Positions 6,656 through 17,264 of a stretch of 26,490 nucleotides of DNA are shown one piece after another. A program made the translations under genes and the position numbers. Source of the DNA: an uncultured Pseudomonadota bacterium (GTDB taxonomy: Bacteria > Pseudomonadota > Gammaproteobacteria > Burkholderiales > Burkholderiaceae); NCBI GenBank assembly GCA_946480245.1, contig CAMLIZ010000053.1, positions 1 to 26,490 of the forward strand, written 5' to 3'. The notes beneath the pieces were generated by a model, which worked only from the letters and a program-made list of their open reading frames with translations, searched no databases and was not told the DNA's origin. Within the stretch, counting starts at the first letter, position 1. Each line of letters starts with the position of its first letter.

Positions 6656-7990
6656 TCAGTGCTCGATACCGTGCTTGGCGATCAGTCGGTACAAGGTCAT
6701 GCGGGACACGCCGAGCCTGCGGGCTGCCTCGGTCACGTTGCGGCCCGCCTGCAGCAGCGTCGTCGAAACGGCCTGGCGCTCCGCCTCTTCGCGGGCACCG
6801 TCCAGCCCCGCGGGCGCAGACTCCGATGCGCCGAGGCCGAGATCCGCAGGCGTGATCAGCCGGCCTTCTGCCATCACCATCGCGCGCCGCACCCGGTTGA
6901 TGAGTTCGCGCACGTTGCCCGGCCACGAGTGGGCCACCATCGCGTCGGCCGCGGCCCGGCTGAAGCCGCGCACGTGCGCCATCTTCTCGTCGGCGAAGAC
7001 ATTGAAGAAGTGCTCGGCAAGCTGGGGCACGTCACCCTTGCGCTCGCGCAGCGAAGGTACGCGGAGCGGCAACACGTTGAGGCGGTAGTACAAGTCTTCG
7101 CGGAACGCTCCAGCGGCCACCGCCTCCTCGAGGTTCACGTTGGTGGCCGCCACCACGCGCAGGTCAAGGGTGATGGTGCGTGTGGACCCGACACGGTGAA
7201 TGGTCTTTTCCTGCAGGAAGCGCAGCAGGTTGATCTGCAAGGGCAACGGCAGGTCGCCGATCTCGTCGAGAAACAGCGTGCCGCCATCGGCCGCCTCGAG
7301 GAGGCCCGCCTTGTCCCGATCGGCGCCCGTGAAGGCGCCGCGCACGTGGCCGAACAGCTCCGACTGGATCAGCGAAGGCTGCATCGCGCCACAGTTGACG
7401 GGCACGAACGGTCCATCCGCGCGCCTCGACAGTCGGTGTATCTCCTTGGCGGCCAGCTCCTTGCCGCTGCCGCTTTCTCCAGTGATGAGCACGGGCGCGT
7501 CGGCCCGGGCAACACGCCGCACATGCGACAGCAGGTCGCGCATCTGCTCGCTGTCCCCCACGATGGCGCCATTGCACCTGTTGGCGCCGCCGGTGTGCAG
7601 CGCGCTGTCCCTGATGCCCGCCCGCCCCAATGCATGTCCGAGCGTCTGGCTCAGGCGTTGGGAGTCCAACGGCACCGTGTGGTGGTCGAACAGGTGGTCG
7701 ATGATCAGGTCCCGGCAGCCCGGATGTTCGAGCACCCGGGGCCGGAACGCGCCCACCCATTCGGGCTGGGAGTGCGCACGCAGGAAGCGATCGACCTCCG
7801 CCAGCGCCAGTGGGCCGGCAAGGTTGCCAACCAGCAGCAGGGCCACCTGGAACCGCTGATTCCTTAGCGCGCGCTCGGCAGCATGAAGGCCGCCGGCGAC
7901 CTCCACGGTCCAACCGGCGTTGCCTAGCTGCTGCACGATGGAGTCGTCCGACTCCTCCAGCGCGACAAGAAGAACATGTCTGTTATTCAT
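6656..7990 (-). CDS. Sigma-54-dependent activator with pseudo-receiver domain (VpsR/FleQ type)
   Basis: This 444-residue regulator has an N-terminal receiver-like domain (1-125), an AAA+ domain (about 141-370) and a Fis-type helix-turn-helix (about 403-440). Visible motifs: Walker A GESGSGKE (171-178), the sigma-54-contacting GAFTGA loop (218-223), Walker B TLFLDEIGD (238-246) and an arginine-finger region FREDLYYRLN (297-306). The third strand of the receiver reads VALLLVGN with no phospho-acceptor Asp, so classical phosphorylation is unlikely. RGFS..A...M..HSWPGNVRELINRVRRA is typical of VpsR-like proteins, some of which bind cyclic-di-GMP. It lies directly upstream of the RpoN promoter of the Fap-like operon, its probable target. 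ATG at 7990 is preferred over a longer start lacking homology. Confidence 0.88.
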   Translation of the reverse strand: MNNRHVLLVALEESDDSIVQQLGNAGWTVEVAGGLHAAERALRNQRFQVALLLVGNLAGPLALAEVDRFLRAHSQPEWVGAFRPRVLEHPGCRDLIIDHLFDHHTVPLDSQRLSQTLGHALGRAGIRDSALHTGGANRCNGAIVGDSEQMRDLLSHVRRVARADAPVLITGESGSGKELAAKEIHRLSRRADGPFVPVNCGAMQPSLIQSELFGHVRGAFTGADRDKAGLLEAADGGTLFLDEIGDLPLPLQINLLRFLQEKTIHRVGSTRTITLDLRVVAATNVNLEEAVAAGAFREDLYYRLNVLPLRVPSLRERKGDVPQLAEHFFNVFADEKMAHVRGFSRAAADAMVAHSWPGNVRELINRVRRAMVMAEGRLITPADLGLGASESAPAGLDGAREEAERQAVSTTLLQAGRNVTEAARRLGVSRMTLYRLIAKHGIEH

Positions 7991-8047
7991 TCTTGTGCTT
8001 GCTCCCTTCAACCGTTCGACTGTAGGGGCACGCGCGCGTCGGGAGTT

Positions 8048-8069
8048 GATGCCGCGCAGGCGCGGCATC
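8048..8069 (-). terminator. Strong hairpin between tdh and the sigma-54 activator gene
   Basis: GATGCCGCG and its exact complement form a 9-bp stem with a 4-nt loop, starting 5 nt after the tdh stop. No T-run follows, so it may terminate with help from Rho or only stabilise the tdh transcript. It separates the threonine genes from the activator 84 nt further on. Confidence 0.5.
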
Positions 8070-8074
8070 TACCG

Positions 8075-9024
8075 CTATGCGGTCACTTGCGTCGTCCCCT
8101 CCAGCTGCAGGTTCTGCAGCATGTCGTCAACCATCGCCTGCAGATCGTACTGCGGACGCCAGCCCCAGTCGCGCCGGGCCACGCTGTCGTCGATCGAATT
8201 GGGCCAGCTGGCGGCGATCTGCTCGCGGAAGTCGGGCTCGCAGGTGAGCGTGAAGCCCTGCACGCGGCGCGCAATGGCTGCAGCGATCTGCGCCGGTGTG
8301 AAGCTCACGCCGGCCAGGTTGTAGCTGCCGCGCTCGGTGATCGCCGAGGCCGGGGCCTGCATCAGCTCCGCCGTCGCGCGCAGCGCGTCGGGCATGTACA
8401 TCATCGGCAGCGCCTGGCGCTCGCTGAGGAAGCTGGTGTAGCGCCCGTCCTTCAGGGCGGCATGAAAGATCTCGACCGCATAGTCGGTGGTGCCGCCACC
8501 GGGCGGCGTCTTCCAGCTGATGAGGCCGGGGTAGCGCAGGCTGCGCACGTCCACACCGTGATTGGCGTGGTACCAGGCGCACCAGCGTTCGCCCGCCAGC
8601 TTGGAGATGCCGTACACGGTGGTCGGATCCATCACGCAGGCTTGGGGCGTTTCGTCGCGTGGCGTGCGGGGGCCGAAGGCGGCGATCGAGCTCGGCCAGA
8701 ACACGCGCTCGATCTTCTGCGTACGCGCCAGCTCCAGCACGTTCAGCAGGCCCACCATGTTGAGGTTCCAGGCCCACTGCGGGTGCTTCTCGCCGCTGGC
8801 CGACAGCGCGGCGGCCAGGTGGTAGATCTGAGTGATGCCATGGCGCTTGACCACGGCGGCCAGTGCGGCGGCGTCGGTGACGTCGAGCGCCTCGTGCGCG
8901 ATGCCTGGCACGCGACCCACCGGCGCCAGGTCGCTGGTGACCACCGCTTCCGCACCGTCGCGTTGCACCAGCAGCTCGGCCAGCTCGGTGCCGATCTGCC
9001 CGTTGGCACCGATGATCAGCGCCT

Positions 9025-9028
<4 letters not shown>
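8075..9028 (-). CDS. tdh: L-threonine 3-dehydrogenase, short-chain (epimerase-like) type
   Basis: This 317-residue cytoplasmic enzyme has an extended short-chain-dehydrogenase fold: NAD-binding GANGQIG (7-13), a Ser in WPSSIAAFG (about 111-119) and the catalytic pair Tyr139/Lys143 in YGISK. It oxidises L-threonine to 2-amino-3-ketobutyrate with NAD. This is the type known from Cupriavidus, Flavobacterium and animals, not the zinc MDR type of E. coli. The call rests on the adjacent kbl gene, whose TGA overlaps this ATG by 4 nt (ATGA), and on the PSSIAAFGP and LRYPGLISWKTPPGGGTTDYA patterns typical of the family. On its own the fold could be a UDP-sugar epimerase. Confidence 0.9.
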
Positions 9029-10233
<1,205 letters not shown>

Positions 10234-10276
10234 GGTGTGGCCCTTCGCGTGAGGCACAATCCTGTTGTGCGTTTTG

Positions 10277-10301
10277 TCGAACAGAGTTCGTTATATCGAA
10301 C
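10277..10301. promoter_or_regulatory. Palindromic operator in the kbl / regulator divergent promoter
   Basis: Three CGAAC half-sites alternate in orientation: TCGAAC (10277-10282), GTTCG (10286-10290) and TCGAAC (10296-10301). The last two form GTTCG-TTATAT-CGAAC. A TATAAC -10-like hexamer for kbl (minus strand, 10290-10295) sits inside, so binding would block that promoter. The likely binder is the adjacent XRE-cupin protein. Confidence 0.55.
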
Positions 10302-10347
10302 TTTTGTGCAGTATCCTGAAATCCGAATCCGAGGTCAAGGAGGCCCG

Positions 10348-10935
10348 ATGGCCCGCAGCACAGGTGCCGCTGCCCCGCCCGAACCGCCCCGCGTGGGCAG
10401 CAGCTTGCAGGCATTGCGGCAAACGCAGGGCCTGTCGCTGGACGAGTTGTCCCGCAAGGCGGGAGTCTCCAAGTCGATGCTCTCGCAGATCGAGCGCAAC
10501 CAGGCCAATCCCACGGTGGCGGTGGTATGGCGCCTGGCCACGGCGCTCGGCGTACCGGTGGGCGAGTTGCTGGGCGGCGCCCGGCCGGCGGCGCCCGCCA
10601 TCGTCACCGTGCCGGCGCACGGCACGCCCACCTTGAAAAGCCCGGATGGCAAGTGCGAGCTGCGCATCCTCGGGCCGATCGATCTGGCCGGGCAGTTCGA
10701 GTGGTACGAGCTCACCGTGCAGCCGGGCGGCACCCTGGAGTCGCAGCCGCACGAGCCGGGCTCGCGCGAGCACCTGAGCGTGCTATCCGGCGCGCTCGAG
10801 GTGCGCGCCGGCAGTGACAGCACGAAGCTGAAGACCGGCGAGACAGCGCGCTATGCAGTGGACGTGGCCCATGCGATCCACAACCCGGGCAAGAGCGGCG
10901 CTTCGGCGCTGCTGGTGGTACTGCACAGCGCCTGA
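10348..10935 (+). CDS. XRE-family regulator with C-terminal cupin
   Basis: This 195-residue protein has a helix-turn-helix (about 17-75: GSSLQALRQTQGLSLDELSRKAGVSKSMLSQIER and following) and a cupin barrel (about 105-195) with PGGTLESQPHEPGSREHL and VAHAIHNPG segments. The cupin His residues suggest metal or small-ligand binding. Family members repress or activate amino-acid and sugar catabolism genes next to them, so control of kbl-tdh in response to threonine, glycine or a derivative is inferred. ATG at 10348 has AAGGAGG 4 nt upstream. The gene is divergent from kbl over a 114-bp space and convergent with the YihY gene, 7 nt apart. Confidence 0.88.
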   Translation: MARSTGAAAPPEPPRVGSSLQALRQTQGLSLDELSRKAGVSKSMLSQIERNQANPTVAVVWRLATALGVPVGELLGGARPAAPAIVTVPAHGTPTLKSPDGKCELRILGPIDLAGQFEWYELTVQPGGTLESQPHEPGSREHLSVLSGALEVRAGSDSTKLKTGETARYAVDVAHAIHNPGKSGASALLVVLHSA

Positions 10936-10949
10936 CCCGCGCTCAGGCG
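10929..10949. terminator. Bidirectional hairpin shared by two convergent stop codons
   Basis: CGCCTGA-7 nt-TCAGGCG is a perfect 7-bp inverted repeat. Each arm contains one TGA: that of the XRE-cupin gene and, on the minus strand, that of the YihY gene. It may serve as a compact terminator in both directions, though there is no T-tract. Confidence 0.45.
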
Positions 10950-12202
10950 TCCAGCACGTCCTGCAGGCTCAGCAAGTCGAAGCGGGCGCGATGCCAGAAG
11001 TGCTGCAGTTCGTCCGCGGGCTGCAGCAACAGCGCGGCCAACAGCGGCTGCGCCGGCGTCAAGGCCGGCTCGCAGAGCAACACGTGGCGCTGCGCACCCG
11101 CCTCGTCCAGCCGCGCGGCCCAGTCCAGCTGCACCAGGCGGTCGAGGATGGGCTCGATCTGCAGGGGCTCGATGCGCAGGTGCCGGGCCAGCTCGTTGAT
11201 GCTCAAGCCGTGGCCTTGCTCACTGCGCGCCACGGCCAGCGCGCGCAGCACCGCCACCGCCAGGGCAAAGCGATGACCCGGTGTGGCGGGCCAGCGCACC
11301 AGCCGCATCTGCAACGTGGGCGTGTAGGCGGCCACGACGGCACCGAGCAGCACGACCACCCATCCGAGGTACATCCACACCAGGAAAATCGGCACGGTGG
11401 CAAACGCGCCGTAGATGGTGGAATAGGTAGGCACCGACTGCACGTACCAGGCCAAGGCCCGTTTCGCAATCTCGAAGCCCACCGCCACGAACAGCCCGCC
11501 CGCCAGCGCATGGCGCCACAAGACCGGCGTGTTCGGCACGTAGTGGAACAAGCCCGCCATCGCCGCGGTGAGCAGGCTGAACTGCAGCACCGCGAGCACG
11601 ACGCTCACGCTGCCGGGCATGGCCCCCACCCAGCCCTTGGACGCGGTGATCGCATACGAGGTGAGTGACAGGCTGACCCCCAGTACCAGCGGGCCCAGCG
11701 TGAGCGCAGCCCAATACACGAGCACGCGCTGCGCGATCGGCCGCGGCGTGCGCACGCGCCAGATCGCATTGAGCGTGCGGTCGATCGTGAGCATCAGCGT
11801 GATCGCGGTGAACAGCAGCACCACCAGGCCCACGCTGCCCACCCGGCTGGCCTTGGCAGCGAACTGCGTCAGCGCCCCCAGCACGGGCCGCGCGATCGCG
11901 TCCGGCACCAGAGTGCGCAGGAAGTACTTCTCCAGCGCGCCGCGAAAGTCGCTGAACATCGGGAACGCGGCGAACACGGCGAGCATCACCGTGAGCAGCG
12001 GCACCAATGCGATCAGCGTGGTGAACGTGAGGCTGCCAGCCGTGAGGCCGAGGCGGTCTTCGCGAAAGCGCAGGCGCAGCGTTCGCAGCGTGTCGAACCA
12101 GGGCCAGGTGCGCAAGGTGCGCAACAACACCGTGGCCGCTTCTGTCCAGGTGGCGGCCTTCAGCAACGAGGGCAAGGTCATGCTGGCTATCATGCCAAAC
12201 AT
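10943..12202 (-). CDS. YihY-family (formerly RNase BN) inner-membrane protein
   Basis: This 419-residue protein has about six membrane helices between residues 45 and 300, with the family patterns LTAGSLTFTTLIALVPLL, a conserved RTLNAIWRV segment and an IYGAFATVPIFLVWMYLGW helix. The C-terminal 120 residues are soluble and contain a winged-helix-like stretch (INELARHLRIEPLQIEPILDRL), a feature of many beta-proteobacterial members. The family was once called ribonuclease BN, but that activity belongs to another protein; function is unknown. ATG at 12202 has GAGGTC 7 nt upstream. This start lies inside the 5' end of the divergent DUF2069 gene. Confidence 0.85.
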   Translation of the reverse strand: MFGMIASMTLPSLLKAATWTEAATVLLRTLRTWPWFDTLRTLRLRFREDRLGLTAGSLTFTTLIALVPLLTVMLAVFAAFPMFSDFRGALEKYFLRTLVPDAIARPVLGALTQFAAKASRVGSVGLVVLLFTAITLMLTIDRTLNAIWRVRTPRPIAQRVLVYWAALTLGPLVLGVSLSLTSYAITASKGWVGAMPGSVSVVLAVLQFSLLTAAMAGLFHYVPNTPVLWRHALAGGLFVAVGFEIAKRALAWYVQSVPTYSTIYGAFATVPIFLVWMYLGWVVVLLGAVVAAYTPTLQMRLVRWPATPGHRFALAVAVLRALAVARSEQGHGLSINELARHLRIEPLQIEPILDRLVQLDWAARLDEAGAQRHVLLCEPALTPAQPLLAALLLQPADELQHFWHRARFDLLSLQDVLDA

Positions 12203-12608
12203 GGTCGTGACCTCGGAGTGGCCCGCAAGGGCGAATGCAGCGGGCACGCTGCGCCGCACGCACGTGCTGGCGCTCGGCAGCCTGCTGGCGCTGATCGTGC
12301 TCGGGCTCGTGTGGGAGCTGTGGCTGGCGCCCACCGGGCAGCGCACGCTGGCACTCAAGGTGCTGCCGTTGCTGCTGCCGCTGCCGGGCTTGTGGAAGAG
12401 CCGGCTCTACACCTATCGCTGGGTCAGCCTGCTGGTGTGGCTGTACTTCACTGAAGGCGCGGTGCGAGCCACGAGCGAGCCGCCCCCCGGCGCCTGGTGG
12501 GCCGCGATCGAAACGGCCCTGAGCCTGCTGCTGTTCACCGCCTGCGTGCTGCACGTGCGCGCAACACGCACCCTGGCAGCGGCGCCGGCCAAGGAGACGC
12601 GCGCATGA
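12201..12608 (+). CDS. DUF2069 inner-membrane protein
   Basis: This small protein (135 residues from 12201) has about four hydrophobic segments. The family pattern is seen in LPGLWKSRLYTYRWVSLLVWLYFTEGAVRA. In-frame ATGs also occur at 12180 and 12192; the one at 12180 has GAGGGCAAG just upstream and is a real alternative, which would overlap the divergent YihY gene by 23 bp. The function is unknown. Its TGA overlaps the next ATG by 4 nt, so it is co-translated with the FAD-linked dehydrogenase. In related genomes a WrbA-type quinone reductase often sits beside this family; none is seen here. Confidence 0.82.
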   Translation: MVVTSEWPARANAAGTLRRTHVLALGSLLALIVLGLVWELWLAPTGQRTLALKVLPLLLPLPGLWKSRLYTYRWVSLLVWLYFTEGAVRATSEPPPGAWWAAIETALSLLLFTACVLHVRATRTLAAAPAKETRA

Positions 12609-14007
12609 GTGGCGAGGTGTTGAACGCGTTGCGCAGCGCGGTGGGCGCCGAACATGTGCTGACCGACGGCGACCTGAGTGCCTGGGAGCTCGACTGGCGC
12701 AAGCGCTATCGCGGCAAGGCGCTGGCGGTCGTGCGGCCGGGCGGCACCACGGAAGTGGCTGCGGTGGTGCGCGCCTGCGCCACGCACGGCACCGCGCTGG
12801 TCACACAGGGCGGCAACACCGGCCTGGTGGGCGGCGGCGTGCCGGACGCCAGCGGCACGCAGGTGGTGTTGAGCCTGACCCGCCTGAACCGCATCCGCGG
12901 CATCGACAGCGCCAACCTCACCCTCACGGCCGAGGCCGGCTGCGTGCTGCAGACCGTGCAGGAGGCCGCGGCCGCGCAGCAACTGCTGTTTCCGCTCAGC
13001 CTGGCGGCCGAGGGCAGCTGCACGATCGGCGGCAACCTGGCCACCAATGCCGGCGGCACGCAGGTGCTGCGCTACGGCAACGCGCGCGAGCTGTGCCTGG
13101 GCCTCGAGGTGGTCACCGCTGGCGGCGAGGTGTGGCACGGACTCACCGGCCTGCGCAAGGACAACACCGGCTACGACCTGCGCGACCTTTTCGTCGGCAG
13201 CGAAGGCACGCTCGGCATCATCACCGCGGCCACCTTGAAGCTGTTCCCGCAGCCGGCCGCGCGCATGACGGCGCTGGCCGCCTGCGACAGCATGGAGCAG
13301 TGCGTCGCCCTGCTTGGGCTGGCCCAGCGCCTGCTGGGCCCCAGTCTCACCGGCTTCGAGGTGATGGGTGGCTTCGCGCTGGCGCTGGTGGCACGCCACT
13401 TCCCGCAGCTGCCGCAGCCGCTACCCGGCGCGCCGTGGACAGTGCTGCTGGAGCAATCCGACAGCGAGAGCGAGCAGCACGCGCGCGCGCTGTTCGAGGC
13501 GGTGCTCGAGAAGGCGCTGGAGGGCGCCGTGATCACCGATGCCGTGGTGGCCGAGAGCATGGCGCAGTCCAAGGCGCTGTGGCACCTGCGCGAATCGATC
13601 CCGCTGGCGCAGGCCGAGGAAGGCCTGAACATCAAGCACGACATCGCGCTGCCGGTGTCGCGCATCCCGGCCTTCGTGAGCGCCACCGACGCCGCGCTGC
13701 TGCAGCGCTTTGCGGGCGCGCGGCTGGTCAACTTCGGGCACCTGGGCGACGGCAACCTGCACTACAACCTGCAGGCACCCGAAGGTGTGGTGGCCGACGA
13801 GTTCCTGGCCGCGCACGAAGATGCCGTGAATACGCTGGTCTACGACGCCGTGCAGGCGCACGGCGGCTCGTTCTCGGCCGAGCACGGCATCGGCGCCCTC
13901 AAGCGCGACGATCTCGCGCGGCGCAAGCCTGCGGTGGCGCTGCAGCTGATGCGTACGCTGAAGCAGGCGCTGGACCCGCACGGCCTGCTGAACCCCGGCA
14001 AGGTGAT

Positions 14008-14011
<4 letters not shown>
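12605..14011 (+). CDS. FAD-linked 2-hydroxyacid dehydrogenase (D-lactate / D-2-hydroxyglutarate type)
   Basis: This 468-residue protein has an N-terminal FAD-binding PCMH domain (about 35-215, with PGGTTEV and [12 protein letters not shown]) and an FAD-oxidase C-terminal domain. The latter holds GHLGDGNLH (378-386; His379 and His386 for the metal) and AEHGIG (425-430). Such enzymes oxidise a D-2-hydroxyacid and pass electrons to quinone, cytochrome c or an electron-transfer flavoprotein. The substrate is unclear: D-lactate, D-2-hydroxyglutarate and glycolate dehydrogenases all share this layout, and no glcE/glcF partners are near. It converges on the sensor kinase gene; the two stop codons share the 4-bp palindrome CTAG. 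Confidence 0.88.
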
Positions 14012-16101
<2,090 letters not shown>

Positions 16102-16112
16102 GCGCGTGGTGG

Positions 16113-17087
16113 TCAAGGTTCGGGAAATGCCAGGCCGTAGCTGGCCAGCCGAGGGCCGAGCACGATGCCGAGGTGCTGCGCAGTGCGCGTGTTGATGGCA
16201 GCGCGCACATCCTGCAGTGGCAGCACGCCGTCGGCGGCCTTGGCACCGGCCAGGCGGCGCAGCGCAGCGTCGGCGAGCGTGCCGCCGAGTTCGCCGTTGT
16301 CGGGATACAGCGCGAACAGCGCGCCGCGTTTCACATGAGACAGGTTGCTCGAGAAAACCGGAAACCCGCGGTTCCACGCCTCCTTCAGCACCAGCGGCAG
16401 CACGGCGCTGTCTTCGACGGTAGTCGAGTCCTGGGGCAGCCACACGGCGTCGTGCGCTGGGTCGGCAGTGGTGAGCAGCGGGGGATACAGCCGCAATGCG
16501 GCCGGCAGATCGCGTGCCTCGAGTGCGACCAGTTCGAGGCCCTGTGCGTGCGCTGCTTCACGCGCACGCCGCACCAGCCAGTCGTTTTGGTGCGGGTCGT
16601 ACACGACGCTGATCTTGCGTACGGCGGGCAGCAGATCGCGCAGGTGCGCAAACAGCAACGCGGGGTCGGGTGCCAAGGTGTAGACCGAGTAGCCGCGCAC
16701 CTCGCTCTCCGGCACCGAGAGCACACAGCCCGCCACGATGGCCAGCCCGCCGTCGACGGCCGTGGCCGCGCGCAAGCCCTGGCGCCCCAGCGCGATCAGC
16801 ACGCGCGTGTCGCGGCGGCGCAGCTCGCCGGCCAGCTGCTCGGTGGCGGAGTTGGGGCCGATCGGGAACACCGGCACCGGGGCTTGCGTGCGTGCCTCGA
16901 TGCCGTCGACGATTTGCGTGAAGACGCTGCGAAATGGCTCGCCGATCTCGGGCTGCAGCACGGCGATGGCACGGCCGGGCTCGACCGCGGCGATGGCACG
17001 GCGGAGGTGGCCCGCGGCGGCGAGGGCCCACGCCGCCGTGACGCCCATCGACACCAGGCGGCGCCTGGTGGTCGCAGCCTTCTTCAA
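16113..17087 (-). CDS. Orphan ABC-type periplasmic substrate-binding protein
   Basis: This 324-residue protein belongs to the ABC sub_bind (TrpX-like) family: [15 protein letters not shown] near the N-terminus, [18 protein letters not shown] in the middle and a C-terminal GIVLGPRL. I chose the TTG at 17087 (GGGAG 7 nt upstream) because it gives an N-terminus with [10 protein letters not shown] followed by a hydrophobic Ala-rich stretch, a plausible Tat or Sec signal. An ATG at 17048 is the alternative. No permease or ATPase gene is nearby. It is immediately followed by the hybrid kinase and is divergent from a TonB receptor, so it probably senses or delivers a ligand. The ligand is unknown. 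Confidence 0.82.
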   Translation of the reverse strand: MKKAATTRRRLVSMGVTAAWALAAAGHLRRAIAAVEPGRAIAVLQPEIGEPFRSVFTQIVDGIEARTQAPVPVFPIGPNSATEQLAGELRRRDTRVLIALGRQGLRAATAVDGGLAIVAGCVLSVPESEVRGYSVYTLAPDPALLFAHLRDLLPAVRKISVVYDPHQNDWLVRRAREAAHAQGLELVALEARDLPAALRLYPPLLTTADPAHDAVWLPQDSTTVEDSAVLPLVLKEAWNRGFPVFSSNLSHVKRGALFALYPDNGELGGTLADAALRRLAGAKAADGVLPLQDVRAAINTRTAQHLGIVLGPRLASYGLAFPEP

Positions 17088-17190
17088 ACCTCGGCTCCCT
17101 TCCTGGTACGCCCGGCGGGGCGCGCGCAGAGTGTAGCCCTCAGCCCCGTCGCATCGAATGCGAAGAAGCACGCGAAACGGCACGAGTTGG

Positions 17191-17219
17191 TTGACGATCG
17201 AAGGGCGTGTGCGTAACGT
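17191..17219 (+). promoter_or_regulatory. Sigma-70-like promoter of the TonB receptor gene
   Basis: TTGACG (17191-17196) and TAACGT (17214-17219) are separated by exactly 17 nt. The start would be near 17226, giving a leader of about 39 nt before the ATG at 17265. The -35 is strong and the -10 weak, which suits a regulated promoter. The rest of the 177-bp divergent space has no clear repeat. Confidence 0.45.
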
Positions 17220-17264
17220 GCGCGCGGCAACGCACCACAACCCCATACCCACAGAGGGACCCCG

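Noticed and set aside
17052..17070. Perfect inverted repeat CACCAGGC-GGC-GCCTGGTG near the binding protein start
   Set aside because: It lies inside codons for the Arg-rich signal region and is probably a by-product of coding sequence; no regulatory role can be argued.
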